Origin: Burkholderiaceae bacterium
GTDB taxonomy: Bacteria > Pseudomonadota > Gammaproteobacteria > Burkholderiales > Burkholderiaceae_C
Assembly: GCA_030654805.1 (NCBI GenBank)
Contig: JAURWR010000016.1
Coordinates: 1 to 54,717 of the forward strand
Reading direction: 5' to 3'
Length of the DNA: 54,717 nucleotides
Below, one piece after another: positions 32,778 through 42,074 of the stretch. The notes under the pieces were generated by a model. It did no database searches. It saw only the letters and a program-made list of their open reading frames with translations, and was not told the DNA's origin. The position numbers and the translations under genes are program-made. Numbering within the stretch: the first letter of the stretch is position 1; every line of letters begins with the position of its first letter.

Positions 32778-34057
32778 CCCTGCCCGGTTCGCCCCAGGTC
32801 GCCTATCGCGGCGACCGGTTGATGCTGGAAGGTTGCGCCGTCACGGACCTCGCCGCAAGTTTCGGCACGCCTTTGTATGCGTATTCGCGCAGCGCGATGT
32901 TGTCGGCACTGTCGGCCTACCAACAGGCGCTCGAAGGCCGCGACCACCTGATCTGCTACGCGGTGAAGGCGAATTCGAGTCTGGCAGTGCTGCAAACCTT
33001 CGCGCAAGCCGGCTGCGGCTTCGACATCGTGTCTGCGGGCGAACTTTCTCGGGTCCTGGCGGCTGGCGCCCAACCGTCGAAGGTCGTTTTCTCCGGCGTC
33101 GGCAAGACCCGCGCCGAGATGCGCCAAGCGCTCGATGCCGGCGTGATGTGCTTCAACGTCGAAAGCGAAGCCGAACTCGAAACGCTGTCATCGGTCGCGA
33201 CACAGGCCGGCCTCATGGCCCGCATCAGCCTGCGCGTCAACCCGGACGTCGATGCCAAGACGCACCCCTACATTTCGACCGGACTCAAGGGCAACAAGTT
33301 TGGCATCGCCCACGAGCGTGCCGTGGCGGTGTACGCCCATGCCGCCGCCTTGCCGGGCATCGAGGTGGTCGGCATCGATTGCCACATCGGCTCGCAGATC
33401 ACCGAGATCAGCCCGTATCTGGATGCGGTGGATCGCGTGCTCGATCTGGTCGAGGCGATCGAGGCCACCGGCCTTCGCCTGCACCACCTCGACCTCGGTG
33501 GCGGCCTCGGCATCACCTACACCGACGAGAAGCCCCCCTCGGCCGGCGACCTGATCGGTGCGCTGCTGCAACGCATCGAGGCGCGCGGCCACGGACATCG
33601 AAAACTGATGTTCGAGCCAGGGCGATCGCTGGTGGGCAATGCCGGCGTGCTGGTTGCGGAGGTGCTCTACCTCAAGCCCTCGGATGACCACGATGGCAAG
33701 AATTTCTGCATCGTCGACGCTGCAATGAACGACCTGATGCGCCCCGCGATGTACGAGGCCTGGATGCGAATCGTGCCGTGTCGTCTGCGCGACGAGGCAC
33801 CCGTGACCTACGACGTGGTCGGCCCGGTCTGCGAATCGGGCGACTGGCTGGGGCGCGACCGGGCTCTCGCCGTGCATGCGGGCGATCACCTCGCGGTGCT
33901 GTCCGCCGGGGCCTATGGCATGAGCATGGCCAGCAACTACAACACCCGCGGTCGGGCCGCCGAAGTCATGGTGTCCGGTGCTGAATCCTGGTTGATCCGG
34001 GAACGCGAGACTCCGGCGGAACTGTTTCGCGGCGAGCATCTGCTGCCTGCGCGATAG
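32774..34057 (+). CDS. lysA: Diaminopimelate decarboxylase
   Basis: Last step of lysine biosynthesis: PLP-dependent decarboxylation of meso-diaminopimelate in the cytoplasm. The 427 residues have a fold-III alanine-racemase-type barrel, with the PLP lysine Lys65 in ICYAVKANSSLAVL. Other motifs are the GFDIVSAGELSRVL segment, the glycine-rich HHLDLGGGLGITY, FEPGRSLVGNAG, and the C-terminal GPVCESGDWLGRDR with the active-site cysteine. The ATG at 32774 overlaps the lptM stop; the frame is open further upstream inside lptM. Confidence 0.97.
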   Translation: MTLPGSPQVAYRGDRLMLEGCAVTDLAASFGTPLYAYSRSAMLSALSAYQQALEGRDHLICYAVKANSSLAVLQTFAQAGCGFDIVSAGELSRVLAAGAQPSKVVFSGVGKTRAEMRQALDAGVMCFNVESEAELETLSSVATQAGLMARISLRVNPDVDAKTHPYISTGLKGNKFGIAHERAVAVYAHAAALPGIEVVGIDCHIGSQITEISPYLDAVDRVLDLVEAIEATGLRLHHLDLGGGLGITYTDEKPPSAGDLIGALLQRIEARGHGHRKLMFEPGRSLVGNAGVLVAEVLYLKPSDDHDGKNFCIVDAAMNDLMRPAMYEAWMRIVPCRLRDEAPVTYDVVGPVCESGDWLGRDRALAVHAGDHLAVLSAGAYGMSMASNYNTRGRAAEVMVSGAESWLIRERETPAELFRGEHLLPAR

Positions 34058-34073
34058 CCGGCCGGCGGCTGTC

Positions 34074-35105
34074 TCAGGGCAAGCGCCCTTCCTCGGCAGC
34101 ATGGCAGGCCACCTGCGTGCCTTCGATCGGCTTCAGCACGGGTCTCTCCACACGACAGCGCTCGTTGGCATGCGGGCAGCGCGGATGGAAGCCGCATCCC
34201 GCCGGTGGCTGCAACGGGTTCGGCACCTCGCCCAGCACCGGCTGGCGCACACGGCCAGTCATTCCAACATCAGGAATCGCGTCGAGCAGCATCCGTGTGT
34301 AAGGATGGACCGGCTTTGAAAAAAGCGCGTTGCAGCCGGCGAGTTCGACGATGCGGCCGAGGTACATGACACCGACCCAGTCGCTGACATGGCGCACGAC
34401 CGCGAGGTTGTGCGAAATGAACAGGTAGGTGAGGCCCCGGCGACGCTGCAGGTCCTGCATCAGGTTCAGAACCTGCGCCTGAACCGACACATCGAGCGCC
34501 GAGGTCGGCTCATCGCAGACCAGGAAGTCCGGGTTTGTCGCCAGCGCGCGCGCGATCGAGATGCGCTGGCGTTGCCCGCCCGAGAACTGGTGCGGCAGCT
34601 TGCCGGCGTCGTCGACAGACAAGCCGACGGAGGTCAGCAGTTCGTCGACGCGGTCGCGCAACTCGCGTCGCCCGAAGACAAGCCGGTGCTCGACCAGGGG
34701 CTCGCCGATGATGTCGGCGACCTTCCAGCGCGGATTCAGGCTGGCGTAGGGGTCTTGAAAGATCATCTGCACGCGCCGTCTCAGGGCGCTCGGCCGGTCC
34801 GATGCCGGAGTGTTCGAAAGATCGACGCCGTCGAAGTGCGTGCTGCCTGCCGTGGGCGTTTGCAGACCGACCAGCAAACGCGCCACCGTGCTCTTGCCGC
34901 AACCCGATTCACCGACCAGCGCCAGCGTCTGGCCGCGCTCGATTTCGAAGCTGATGTCATCCACCGCCCGAATGAACTGCGTCGGGCGACGTTCAATCAC
35001 GCGGTCGAGCCAGGGAGCCGACACATCGAAGGTCCTGGTGAGGTTATGCACCTCGACCAGCGGCGTGGTCGGAATGGTCGGTTCACTCGCAGCGGCGGTC
35101 ATCAA
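34074..35105 (-). CDS. Dipeptide/oligopeptide ABC transporter ATP-binding protein (DppF/OppF type)
   Basis: A 343-residue ATPase, one of two for a peptide importer. Motifs are Walker [15 protein letters not shown] (about residues 65-78), the signature [15 protein letters not shown], and Walker [13 protein letters not shown]. The C-terminal oligopeptide/dipeptide extension ([15 protein letters not shown]) carries the cysteine-rich [14 protein letters not shown] found in this subfamily. It is the last gene of the cluster, overlapping the preceding ATPase by four bases. Substrate cannot be told from sequence, so no dpp/opp symbol is given. Confidence 0.92.
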   Translation of the reverse strand: MMTAAASEPTIPTTPLVEVHNLTRTFDVSAPWLDRVIERRPTQFIRAVDDISFEIERGQTLALVGESGCGKSTVARLLVGLQTPTAGSTHFDGVDLSNTPASDRPSALRRRVQMIFQDPYASLNPRWKVADIIGEPLVEHRLVFGRRELRDRVDELLTSVGLSVDDAGKLPHQFSGGQRQRISIARALATNPDFLVCDEPTSALDVSVQAQVLNLMQDLQRRRGLTYLFISHNLAVVRHVSDWVGVMYLGRIVELAGCNALFSKPVHPYTRMLLDAIPDVGMTGRVRQPVLGEVPNPLQPPAGCGFHPRCPHANERCRVERPVLKPIEGTQVACHAAEEGRLP

Positions 35106-36073
35106 GACTTCACCGTGTCATGCAGCCAGCACGCTGCACGGGTGGCGCCGGCCGGCATCAGATCGGGCCGCTCGCTGCGGCAGCGCTCCCAGGCTCTCGG
35201 GCAGCGCGGATGAAACGCGCACCCAGCGGGGATCGCGCCCAGCTGCGGCATCGCACCGTCGATCTGCAGCAACCGCTCGCGCTCACCGGTCATCGGCGGG
35301 ATCGATCCCATGAGACCGGCGGTGTACGGGTGGGCAGCGGCACGGATCACCTCGCGCACCGGCCCGACCTCGACGATGCGTCCGGCGTACATCACCGCGA
35401 CGCGGTCGCAGGCCTCGGCAATTACGCCCATGTCGTGCGTGATCAGCATCACCGCCATGCCCTTGTCGCGGCACAGCCGCTTGAGCAATCCGATCACCTG
35501 CGCCTGCACCGAGACATCGAGCGCGGTGGTCGGTTCGTCGGCGATCACCAGTCGCGGGCCAGCGGCCAGCGCCAGCGCGTTCACGACACGCTGGCGCTGG
35601 CCGCCAGAAAACTGATGCGGATACTGACCCAGTCGCTGCGCTGCGCCCTGAATACCCGTGTCCTCCAGCAGACTCACCGCGCGCGCTGCGGCCTCGGCCT
35701 CGCTCAGAGGCAGGTGCGTGCGTATCGTCTCGATGAGCTGGCGACCGATCGTGTAGAGCGGATTCAAAGCGGTGAGCGGATCCTGGAAGATGGTGCCGAT
35801 CTGCCGGCCGCGCAGGCGCCGCATCGCTTCGTCAGGCAGACCTTCGATGCACTGTCCGTCGTAGACGATGCGGCCCCCGGTGATGCAACCGGGTGGTTCG
35901 AGCAACCCGATGAGGGCTGCGCCGGTCAGCGACTTGCCTGCACCCGATTCACCGACGAAGCCCAGCACCTCGCCCGGCGCGATGCTGAACGAAATCTCGT
36001 CGATCGCGCGCAGGCTTCCGCTTCGGGCCATGAACTCGACACTCAGCCGGTCAACTTCGAGCAGTGGGTTCAT
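35102..36073 (-). CDS. Dipeptide/oligopeptide ABC transporter ATP-binding protein (DppD/OppD type)
   Basis: A 323-residue ATPase partner of the DppF/OppF-type protein. It shows Walker [15 protein letters not shown], the signature [15 protein letters not shown], and Walker [13 protein letters not shown], with [19 protein letters not shown] typical of DppD-type subunits. The extension [14 protein letters not shown] lies near the C-terminus. It is coupled by four-base overlaps to the permease upstream and the second ATPase downstream. Confidence 0.92.
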   Translation of the reverse strand: MNPLLEVDRLSVEFMARSGSLRAIDEISFSIAPGEVLGFVGESGAGKSLTGAALIGLLEPPGCITGGRIVYDGQCIEGLPDEAMRRLRGRQIGTIFQDPLTALNPLYTIGRQLIETIRTHLPLSEAEAAARAVSLLEDTGIQGAAQRLGQYPHQFSGGQRQRVVNALALAAGPRLVIADEPTTALDVSVQAQVIGLLKRLCRDKGMAVMLITHDMGVIAEACDRVAVMYAGRIVEVGPVREVIRAAAHPYTAGLMGSIPPMTGERERLLQIDGAMPQLGAIPAGCAFHPRCPRAWERCRSERPDLMPAGATRAACWLHDTVKS

Positions 36074-36999
36074 CTCAGGCGTGGATTCAACGCATCGCGC
36101 AACCAGTCACCCAGCAGGTTCACGCTCAGCGCAATCAGCACCAGAGCCGCGCCGGGAAACACAGTGATCCACCATTCACCGGAGAAAAGGAGGTCGTTGC
36201 CGATCCGGATCAGTGTGCCCAGCGACGGCGAGGTCGGCGGCACGCCGACACCGAGGAAGGACAAGGTCGCCTCGATCAGGATCGCGGTGGCGACCTGCAA
36301 CGTGGCCAGCACCATCACGGGCCCCATCACGTTCGGCAGCACATGGCGCCGCATGATGCGCAGCGGCGCGACACCGATGAGGCGTGCGGCCTGCACGTAG
36401 TCCTTATGCCGTTCGACTATCGCACCCGCACGCACTGTGCGGGCATACGGCACCCAGCCGGTCACTGAGATCGCAATGATCAGCACCGCATAGGCCAGTG
36501 CATCGTGCGCTTCAGGGAACAGCGCGCGGCCGACGCCGTCGATCAGCAGCGCGACCAGGATCGCCGGAAACGACAGCATCACGTCGCAGATGCGCATGAT
36601 GAAGGCGTCGGTCTTGCCTCCGAGGTAGCCCGACAGCAACCCGAGCGTCACACCGATGACGGTCGACACGACCACCGACGCCAGACCGACCGCCAGCGAG
36701 ATGCGCGTGCCGTACATCAGCGCCGACAGGATGTCGCGGCCCTGGTCGTCGGTGCCCAGCAGGTAGGTGGCGCGGCCATCGGGCAGCCAGGCCGGGGGCA
36801 ATCGCGAGTCGGCCAGTTCCAGCGTGGCCAGGTCAAAGGGATGGTGCGGCGCCAGCACGTTGGCGAACGCGGCGGCAACGATGCAGGCCAGCGCGATCAG
36901 TGCAGCGACGATCGCCATCGGCGAGTGGCTGAAGCTGTGCCACACGTCGCCCGCCAGGAAGCGGCGCAAGGGACCGGTCGGCTTGGTCAATTCGATCAC
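36070..36999 (-). CDS. Peptide ABC transporter permease (DppC/OppC type)
   Basis: A 309-residue inner-membrane permease with about six transmembrane segments. The N-terminal region PLRRFLAGDVWHSFSHSPMA and the following helix fit the OppC N-terminal domain. LLGTDDQGRDILSALMYGTRISL is the DppC hallmark, and the EAA loop near YVQAARLIGVAPLRIMRRHVLP contacts the ATPases. It starts seven bases after the truncated binding-protein frame and overlaps the next ATPase by four bases. Confidence 0.93.
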   Translation of the reverse strand: MIELTKPTGPLRRFLAGDVWHSFSHSPMAIVAALIALACIVAAAFANVLAPHHPFDLATLELADSRLPPAWLPDGRATYLLGTDDQGRDILSALMYGTRISLAVGLASVVVSTVIGVTLGLLSGYLGGKTDAFIMRICDVMLSFPAILVALLIDGVGRALFPEAHDALAYAVLIIAISVTGWVPYARTVRAGAIVERHKDYVQAARLIGVAPLRIMRRHVLPNVMGPVMVLATLQVATAILIEATLSFLGVGVPPTSPSLGTLIRIGNDLLFSGEWWITVFPGAALVLIALSVNLLGDWLRDALNPRLR

Positions 37000-37006
37000 G
37001 GCGCCC

Positions 37007-37372
37007 TCATTTCACCGTCACCCACTTGAACGGCATCAGGTTGTCAGGCGACTGCACCAGGTCGAGGTTCGTCTTCACGCCCCAGGCCAGCGCCTGCTGA
37101 TGCAGCGGGAGGTGTCCGATGTCGCGAGCATGCAGATCGAAGGTCTCGCTGATCAGCGCCTTGCGGCGCGTCGGATCGGTCTCGCTTTGAACCGCAGAAA
37201 TCAGCTCGTCGACAGGGCCTCGCAGCGACAGCTGCCGCGCCTCGTTGAGCGCATGCGGGTCCATCGATTGCGCATCGCCCGGGTTCGCCACGCGCAACGA
37301 CACCGCCTGCGCGGTGGCTGCGATCAACGCCGCGCTCAGCACGACGGCACGACCCAGATCATCAGCCCACAT
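37007..37372 (-). pseudogene. Internally deleted peptide-binding protein (SBP family 5) remnant
   Basis: A 121-residue frame that joins the two ends of a periplasmic peptide-binding protein. The N-terminal part has a possible signal (VLSAALIAATAQA) and the mature start VSLRVANPGDAQSMDPHALNE, as in dipeptide-binding proteins. From about residue 53 it continues with DELISAVQSETDPTRRKALI and then IGHLPLHQQALAWGV to PDNLMPFKWVTVK, which is the C-terminal end of the same family. Full proteins have about 500-550 residues, so roughly 400 are missing at a junction near base 37219, in frame. The start overlaps the upstream permease by 11 bases. It cannot bind ligand in the normal way; whether the remnant is translated is unknown. 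Confidence 0.8.
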
Positions 37373-38345
37373 CGGTGGTCCTCTCGGCCCGCAAACGCGG
37401 ATCGACGGCGAAGTACAGCAGATCGACCGCGAGGTTGATGACGACGAAGATCAGCGCGATCAGGCACAGGTAGGCCGCCATCACCGGAATGTCGGCGAAC
37501 TGCACCGCCTGGATGAACAGCAGCCCCATGCCAGGCCACTGGAACACCGTCTCGGTGATGATCGCGAAGGCGATCAACGAACCGAGTTGCAGCCCGGTGA
37601 TCGTGATCACAGGCACCAGCGTGTTCTTCAGCGCATGGCCGAAATAGATCGAGCGGTTCGTCAGTCCGCGGGCCCGCGCAAAACGAATGTAGTCGCTGCG
37701 AAGCACCTCGATCATCTCAGCGCGCACCAGCCGCATGATCAGCGTCAGCTGAAAGGTCGCCAGCGTCACCGCCGGCAGCACGAGATGCCGCCACCCATCG
37801 CTGGTCAGCAGGCCGGTGCTCCAGGCCCCGATCTGCAGTACCTCGCCCCGGCCGAAGCTCGGGAGCCAGTTCAGCGTGACCGAGAACACCAGTATCAGCC
37901 CGATGCCGATCAGGAAGGTCGGCAGCGACACACCGAGCAACGATGCCGCCATCAGGCACTGCGCCCAGAACCCATCGCGCCGCAGTGCCGCGTAGACGCC
38001 CAGCGGAATGCCCAGCGTCAGCGCCAGCACGGCAGCCACCAGCGACAGCTCCAGCGTGGCTGGCAGGCGCTCGGCGATCAGCGCCGACACCTGGCGGCCT
38101 TGCCGCAGGCTGAGTCCGAACTCGCCTTGCACGGCATGGCCGACAAAGCGCGCGAACTGCGCGAGCACGCTGTCGTCCAGCCCGAGACCGCGGCGCAGTT
38201 GCTCGCGTTGCTGCGGCGTCGCGTCTTGCCCGAGCAGGTTCGCCACCGGGTCACCTACGAACTGGAACAGCGCGAACGACACCAGCGCCACCGTGAGCAT
38301 CACCAGAACCGCCTGTGCGAGGCGGCGAACAATGAAGGCCAGCAT
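37362..38345 (-). CDS. Peptide ABC transporter permease (DppB/OppB type)
   Basis: A 327-residue inner-membrane permease and the first gene of the cluster. The N-terminus MLAFIVRRLAQAVLVMLTVA and the family motifs GVSLPTFLIGIGLILVFSV, YIRFARARGLTNRSIYFGHA (EAA loop) and ETVFQWPGMGLLFIQAV identify DppB-type permeases. About six transmembrane helices are seen. It ends in two adjacent stops (TGATGA). Upstream, 72 bases separate it from the DUF3047-type lipoprotein gene, with no clear promoter. Confidence 0.94.
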   Translation of the reverse strand: MLAFIVRRLAQAVLVMLTVALVSFALFQFVGDPVANLLGQDATPQQREQLRRGLGLDDSVLAQFARFVGHAVQGEFGLSLRQGRQVSALIAERLPATLELSLVAAVLALTLGIPLGVYAALRRDGFWAQCLMAASLLGVSLPTFLIGIGLILVFSVTLNWLPSFGRGEVLQIGAWSTGLLTSDGWRHLVLPAVTLATFQLTLIMRLVRAEMIEVLRSDYIRFARARGLTNRSIYFGHALKNTLVPVITITGLQLGSLIAFAIITETVFQWPGMGLLFIQAVQFADIPVMAAYLCLIALIFVVINLAVDLLYFAVDPRLRAERTTDVG

Positions 38346-38417
38346 GGCAGTGATGGGTCGCAGGAGACGATTCGGTGGACAGTCCCGATTCTGGCGTGCG
38401 GGCGCGGATCTAGCCTT

Positions 38418-39146
38418 TCAGCGGCTGGCGCCGCCGGGCCCGGTGAACTTCACCTCGCCATAGTAGGCGCGCACCGTGGTGTGGGTGTTGTCGCTGTCGG
38501 TCATCAAGGCCACAGAGATCAGCGGACCCGGTTCCTCTCCGAAGGCCTTGCGGTAATCGCCCGTGATGTCGCGCTCGTGAAAGCGCCAGACCGACGTCTG
38601 GGCCGCACCGGAATCGACGACGATCTTTCGAATGCGGTCGGTGCGACCTGACTTGATCACAGATTCAAGCGGCGCACGGTTGTCCCACACGTACATCAGC
38701 GTGGCATACGGAGGCTCTTCGCCGATCACCGCTTCTATCAGATCAAACAGCATTCGGTTCTTGAAGGACAGCTTGCTGCGATCGCCGTCGAATGCCAGGA
38801 CGATGCGCACCGGCGCGTCCTCGGCCGTCTGCAGACTCAGATCTGCCGTCGCAATGAGCCTCGGGACCATCCAGGAAAACATCAGGTGGCCCAGGTTGGC
38901 CGGCTCGATGCGCATCCATCGCCGATACAGGCTCACCGCGTTGTCGGCGTCGGCCTGAATGACGGGGCGTCCGTCGATCACGCTGTGCACGTAGCGCGTC
39001 TCGCGCTTGGTCGGCAGCACGAACGTTTGCCAGGTCGCGTTGGCCTGTGCAGGTGCGGGCACGGCGGGCGTTGAAGGTGCGGATGTGCAAGCCGCCAGGC
39101 AGATCGCCAGCAGCGTCGCACCGACCCAAGCAGCCCGGCGTGCCAT
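38418..39146 (-). CDS. DUF3047-type lipoprotein
   Basis: A 242-residue protein of unknown function that I place in the DUF3047 family by its pattern (YVHSVIDGRPVIQADADNAVS, then LMFSWMVPRLIATADL and RIVLAFDGDRSKLS). The ATG at 39146 gives a signal peptide with the lipobox CLAAC, so it should be a lipoprotein. A GTG at 39173, just after the porin stop, is an alternative start. Conserved features include an aspartate- and arginine-rich core (MYVWDNRAPLESVI, GRTDRIRKIVVDSG). It follows the porin gene on the same strand by 28 bases and may be read from the same message. Confidence 0.72.
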   Translation of the reverse strand: MARRAAWVGATLLAICLAACTSAPSTPAVPAPAQANATWQTFVLPTKRETRYVHSVIDGRPVIQADADNAVSLYRRWMRIEPANLGHLMFSWMVPRLIATADLSLQTAEDAPVRIVLAFDGDRSKLSFKNRMLFDLIEAVIGEEPPYATLMYVWDNRAPLESVIKSGRTDRIRKIVVDSGAAQTSVWRFHERDITGDYRKAFGEEPGPLISVALMTDSDNTHTTVRAYYGEVKFTGPGGASR

Positions 39147-39174
39147 GTGCCGCCGCTGAACTGCGCGCAACACG

Positions 39175-40437
39175 TCAGAAACGATGGCGCAATCCGAGCG
39201 CAAGACTTGTCGAATCGGCGCCCGCATGGGCAGTGACACCACCCAGATAGCCACCGCCGCCCGGCGCGGCCTGCCCCAGCCCGGTGTTGTTGAACCGGGT
39301 GGCGGCGGCATTGAGATCGGTGCGCTTCGACAGCGCATAGGTGTAGGCGACACCGAACGAGGCCACATCGGCGTTGTCCGCTCGCCTGTCGTTGTAGAAG
39401 TTGTAGGCCGCATACAGGGTGTTCGGTCCGATCACAACCTTGTAGCCGAGGTGATACAGCTGCGCGTCCTGCTTGATCACGTTGACATAGCCGTCCTGGA
39501 TCACTGCGGCCAAAGCGGGGCCGACCAACGGAGTGATCTGCGCAGCAATGCTGGACACCGCAGACGGATGACCGTCCCTGATCGATGCAGCCGTCGCGTA
39601 GACACGACCGGCACCCATGGAAACATGTCCGCCGACCACCAAGCTGGTCAGCGACTTTTGACCCCCTTCATTTTCGCGCGTGTTGTAGGCCAGCCCGAGG
39701 CCGAAAGCATCGCTCTTGTACATGCAGAGCGCGCCGACAAAACGCCCGGTCTCACTGGTTTTCTCATCGAAGCCGTACATCACCGAAGCGGTCCACCCGC
39801 CCTGCTGAACCCGGTACGCCAAAGCGTTGCCGGCGCGGATATCGATCGCGTACGGGATGACAGCGATTTGCCCCAGAGCCAGCGACGACTGCGCAGCGAG
39901 CGCATCGAAAGTGCCCGCCAGCTCATAGGCCGGCGTGTACATGCGGCCGGCCAGGACAGCACCCACCGGCGTGATCAGGCCGGCATAGATCTGGCGGTCG
40001 AAGAAATTGGGGCCAGCGGTATGGACGTTGATGCCGATTCGCGTACCGATCCCAGCAGAAACCTGGTTCAACAGCGGTTGCAAGGCAGCTTGTTGCGCCG
40101 CAGGCAGTGACGGGACGAGATACCGCGCGAATGTGGCCCGATCTGGCAACTGCCCACGCGATGGCGGCCGGTTGCTGATGTCACCGGTGTCGGCCTCGAG
40201 TCGGTTCTCCAACGTGAAGACCGCCCGGTAGCCTTCACCCAGATCTTCTGTGCCTCGCAGGCCGATGCGGGAGCCTTCCATGATCCCGCTGGAGAGTTGC
40301 GTGACGCTGCCGCCCTTGATCCCGCTGACCCGGGTCACGCCAGCGTCAACGATGCCATACAGCTCGACCTTGCTTTGCGCATGGCTGCTCGCGAAGGTGG
40401 TGGACAGGCAGGCGAAAACGAGGAAATGGCGTTTCAT
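39175..40437 (-). CDS. Gram-negative general porin
   Basis: A 420-residue outer-membrane porin of the betaproteobacterial trimeric type. The start at 40437 gives a signal peptide (MKRHFLVFACLSTTFASSHA, cleavage before QSKVEL). The mature N-terminus VELYGIVDAGV, the GSRIGLRGTEDLGEGYRAVFTLE hairpin and the C-terminal LGLRHRF with terminal Phe for BAM recognition are family hallmarks. It is longer than most (about 350-380), with extra loop sequence near residues 95-130. It is tandem with a second porin 162 bases upstream; a terminator between the two argues for separate transcripts. Confidence 0.94.
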   Translation of the reverse strand: MKRHFLVFACLSTTFASSHAQSKVELYGIVDAGVTRVSGIKGGSVTQLSSGIMEGSRIGLRGTEDLGEGYRAVFTLENRLEADTGDISNRPPSRGQLPDRATFARYLVPSLPAAQQAALQPLLNQVSAGIGTRIGINVHTAGPNFFDRQIYAGLITPVGAVLAGRMYTPAYELAGTFDALAAQSSLALGQIAVIPYAIDIRAGNALAYRVQQGGWTASVMYGFDEKTSETGRFVGALCMYKSDAFGLGLAYNTRENEGGQKSLTSLVVGGHVSMGAGRVYATAASIRDGHPSAVSSIAAQITPLVGPALAAVIQDGYVNVIKQDAQLYHLGYKVVIGPNTLYAAYNFYNDRRADNADVASFGVAYTYALSKRTDLNAAATRFNNTGLGQAAPGGGGYLGGVTAHAGADSTSLALGLRHRF

Positions 40438-40536
40438 GAGAGTCTTTCGCGACGTGTCGACTGCGCTGCCGCAGTGTGTCATCCGCGAAGGTGGACTCCG
40501 GGGCGCTGTTGCAAGCGCAACACGCGCGGTTTCCCC

Positions 40537-40567
40537 AAAAAAGAAGCCGCCCGAGGGCGGCTTCTTT
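40537..40567 (-). terminator. Intrinsic terminator of the upstream porin gene
   Basis: Arms AAAGAAGCCGCCC (40540-40552) and GGGCGGCTTCTTT (40555-40567) pair over 13 bases. On the minus strand the hairpin is followed by six U (complement of A at 40537-40542). It lies 33 bases beyond the stop of the porin that ends at 40600, so it is well placed to end that message. Confidence 0.9.
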
Positions 40568-40599
40568 GATCTCTGTATCGAACGTGCGTTGGCGGTCGA

Positions 40600-41706
40600 T
40601 CAGAAATTGTGGCCGAGGCCAACAACGTATTCGTTCTTGCGAGCGAAGCTGCTGCTGACATCACCGCTGCGCGCCGTCACAGCTGCGTAGACATTCGTCC
40701 GCTTCGAGAAAGCATAGACCGCTGACAGACCATACTTTTCCTGATCCAGGTCTTTCAAACCGCCGGTGCGATCAATCGTCGACCCGGTGAACTGAGCCTT
40801 GAAGGTGAAATTGCCGTAAGGCACTTTCACGCCGACGTTGTAGGCCTCGTGATCGGTGCCCTTCGCGAACGTGGTCGCGGCCAGTTGCGGGCCGAGGTCG
40901 CTGGTGTTCTGATAGGCCGCATAGGCGACCGCGACACCGAAGTCGTAGTTCGCGCCGACGGTCACGACCTGGTTGTAGCTGCCCGATACGACACCACCTG
41001 AGTACTCTTCGTACGACACGGCTGCATTCAGCGGGCCCTGGCCGAACACCAGACCCAGGCCGTGATACTCGGCGGCCTTCGACGTCACTGGAGGGACGGC
41101 ACTGCTGTTGGACTTGAGATCTTCACTCAGCCCGAGGGTTGCAACACCCTGAAATCCACCAATGTTCGGCGAACGGTACGAAATGGCATTGTCGATTCGA
41201 GTGCCGAAGTTCTGAAACAGTGGGCGGTTCGTCGCAACGGCCTCGACGACGTTCATCTCGCCTTCGGCCGTGGCATCAAAGATGCGCACGTCGAGTTCAC
41301 GGGTGATCGTTTCCAGACGACCCAGGCGGATGTCGCCGAGGGTCTTCGAACCGACGGCAATGTAGGCCTGACGGTTAAAGAAGCTGGAGCCCGAAACGGT
41401 GGAACCGCCGCCCGCGCCCGTGTCGGCAGAGATCGCCGACTCGAGAACAAAGTAGGCGCGCAGACCATCGCCCAGGTCTTCGCTGCCACGCATGCCCCAA
41501 CGCGAACCGCCCATGCCGGTCACGCCACCGTCATTCAATTTGGTTACGCCCTTGCCCAAACGGCCAGATGCTGCTGCAACATTCTTGCCCGGGTCTTGGT
41601 AAGTGATGTTTTCATCAATCCGGCCATACAGCGTGACCGACGATTGAGCCGCCGCGATGGTGCTGAACGCGCCCAGAACTGCGAGTGCGATAAGTGACTT
41701 CTTCAT
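40600..41706 (-). CDS. Gram-negative general porin
   Basis: A 368-residue trimeric-type porin of the outer membrane. The ATG at 41706 has AGGAGAG upstream and gives a signal peptide MKKSLIALAVLGAFSTIAAA, cleaved before QSSVTLYG. The SSVTLYGRID start, the RWGMRGSEDLGDGLRAYFVLE hairpin, FFNRQAYIAVG, and a C-terminal NEYVVGLGHNF with Phe at the end identify the family. It is only moderately similar to the neighbouring porin, so the pair is not a recent duplication. Upstream lie a promoter-like sequence and a leader hairpin, and downstream a strong terminator. Confidence 0.96.
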   Translation of the reverse strand: MKKSLIALAVLGAFSTIAAAQSSVTLYGRIDENITYQDPGKNVAAASGRLGKGVTKLNDGGVTGMGGSRWGMRGSEDLGDGLRAYFVLESAISADTGAGGGSTVSGSSFFNRQAYIAVGSKTLGDIRLGRLETITRELDVRIFDATAEGEMNVVEAVATNRPLFQNFGTRIDNAISYRSPNIGGFQGVATLGLSEDLKSNSSAVPPVTSKAAEYHGLGLVFGQGPLNAAVSYEEYSGGVVSGSYNQVVTVGANYDFGVAVAYAAYQNTSDLGPQLAATTFAKGTDHEAYNVGVKVPYGNFTFKAQFTGSTIDRTGGLKDLDQEKYGLSAVYAFSKRTNVYAAVTARSGDVSSSFARKNEYVVGLGHNF

Positions 41707-41775
41707 TTGGATGACTCTCCTGAACAGGAAAAAAACGAAAACTCGAACACGGGACGCCGCCTCGACCAAAGGCGC

Positions 41776-41794
41776 GGCCACATGGTTTGTGGCC
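41776..41794 (-). promoter_or_regulatory. Hairpin in the porin 5' leader
   Basis: A 7-base-pair stem (GGCCACA/TGTGGCC, loop of five) sits 70 bases upstream of the porin start, inside the untranslated leader if the promoter below is used. Porin mRNAs are often controlled through their leaders by small RNAs or by stability hairpins; that link is inference. Confidence 0.4.
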
Positions 41795-41811
41795 ATCCGT
41801 GGGATCAGGGT

Positions 41812-41840
41812 ATTCCACCAGAGCGTTGCCCCTCTTGCAA
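41812..41840 (-). promoter_or_regulatory. Candidate promoter of the porin gene
   Basis: TTGCAA (41840-41835) and TGGAAT (41817-41812) are 17 bases apart on the minus strand, each matching four of six consensus bases. A TG one base before the -10 makes it an extended -10 element. Transcription would start near 41805, leaving a leader of about 100 bases. Confidence 0.45.
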
Positions 41841-41984
41841 AGGAATCCCCCAACAAACTGGCTGCGGTGTTGCCACGGCGCTACAGGTTGACTCAGCCAG
41901 GGACTGACCAAATGCATGCATCACATGAGGTCGAGTTCGGGCTTGTCCCCAGGGACGGTCGCGAACAAGAATGCACCTGAAAAT

Positions 41985-42013
41985 GTTGTCAACTGGCTCC
42001 CGAGAGGTACTGT
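41985..42013 (+). promoter_or_regulatory. Candidate coq7 promoter with symmetric -35
   Basis: TTGTCA (41986-41991) and TACTGT (42008-42013) are 16 bases apart on the plus strand. The -35 lies in the palindrome GTTGTCAAC (41985-41993), which reads as a perfect TTGACA on the minus strand, but no good minus-strand -10 follows. The 368-base region 41707-42074 between the porin gene and coq7 otherwise holds only the elements listed here. Confidence 0.3.
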
Positions 42014-42074
42014 GTTGGCATTTCATGACCACTTGAAGACACCCGTTTCGCTGACACAACATTCAGGGCCAACC

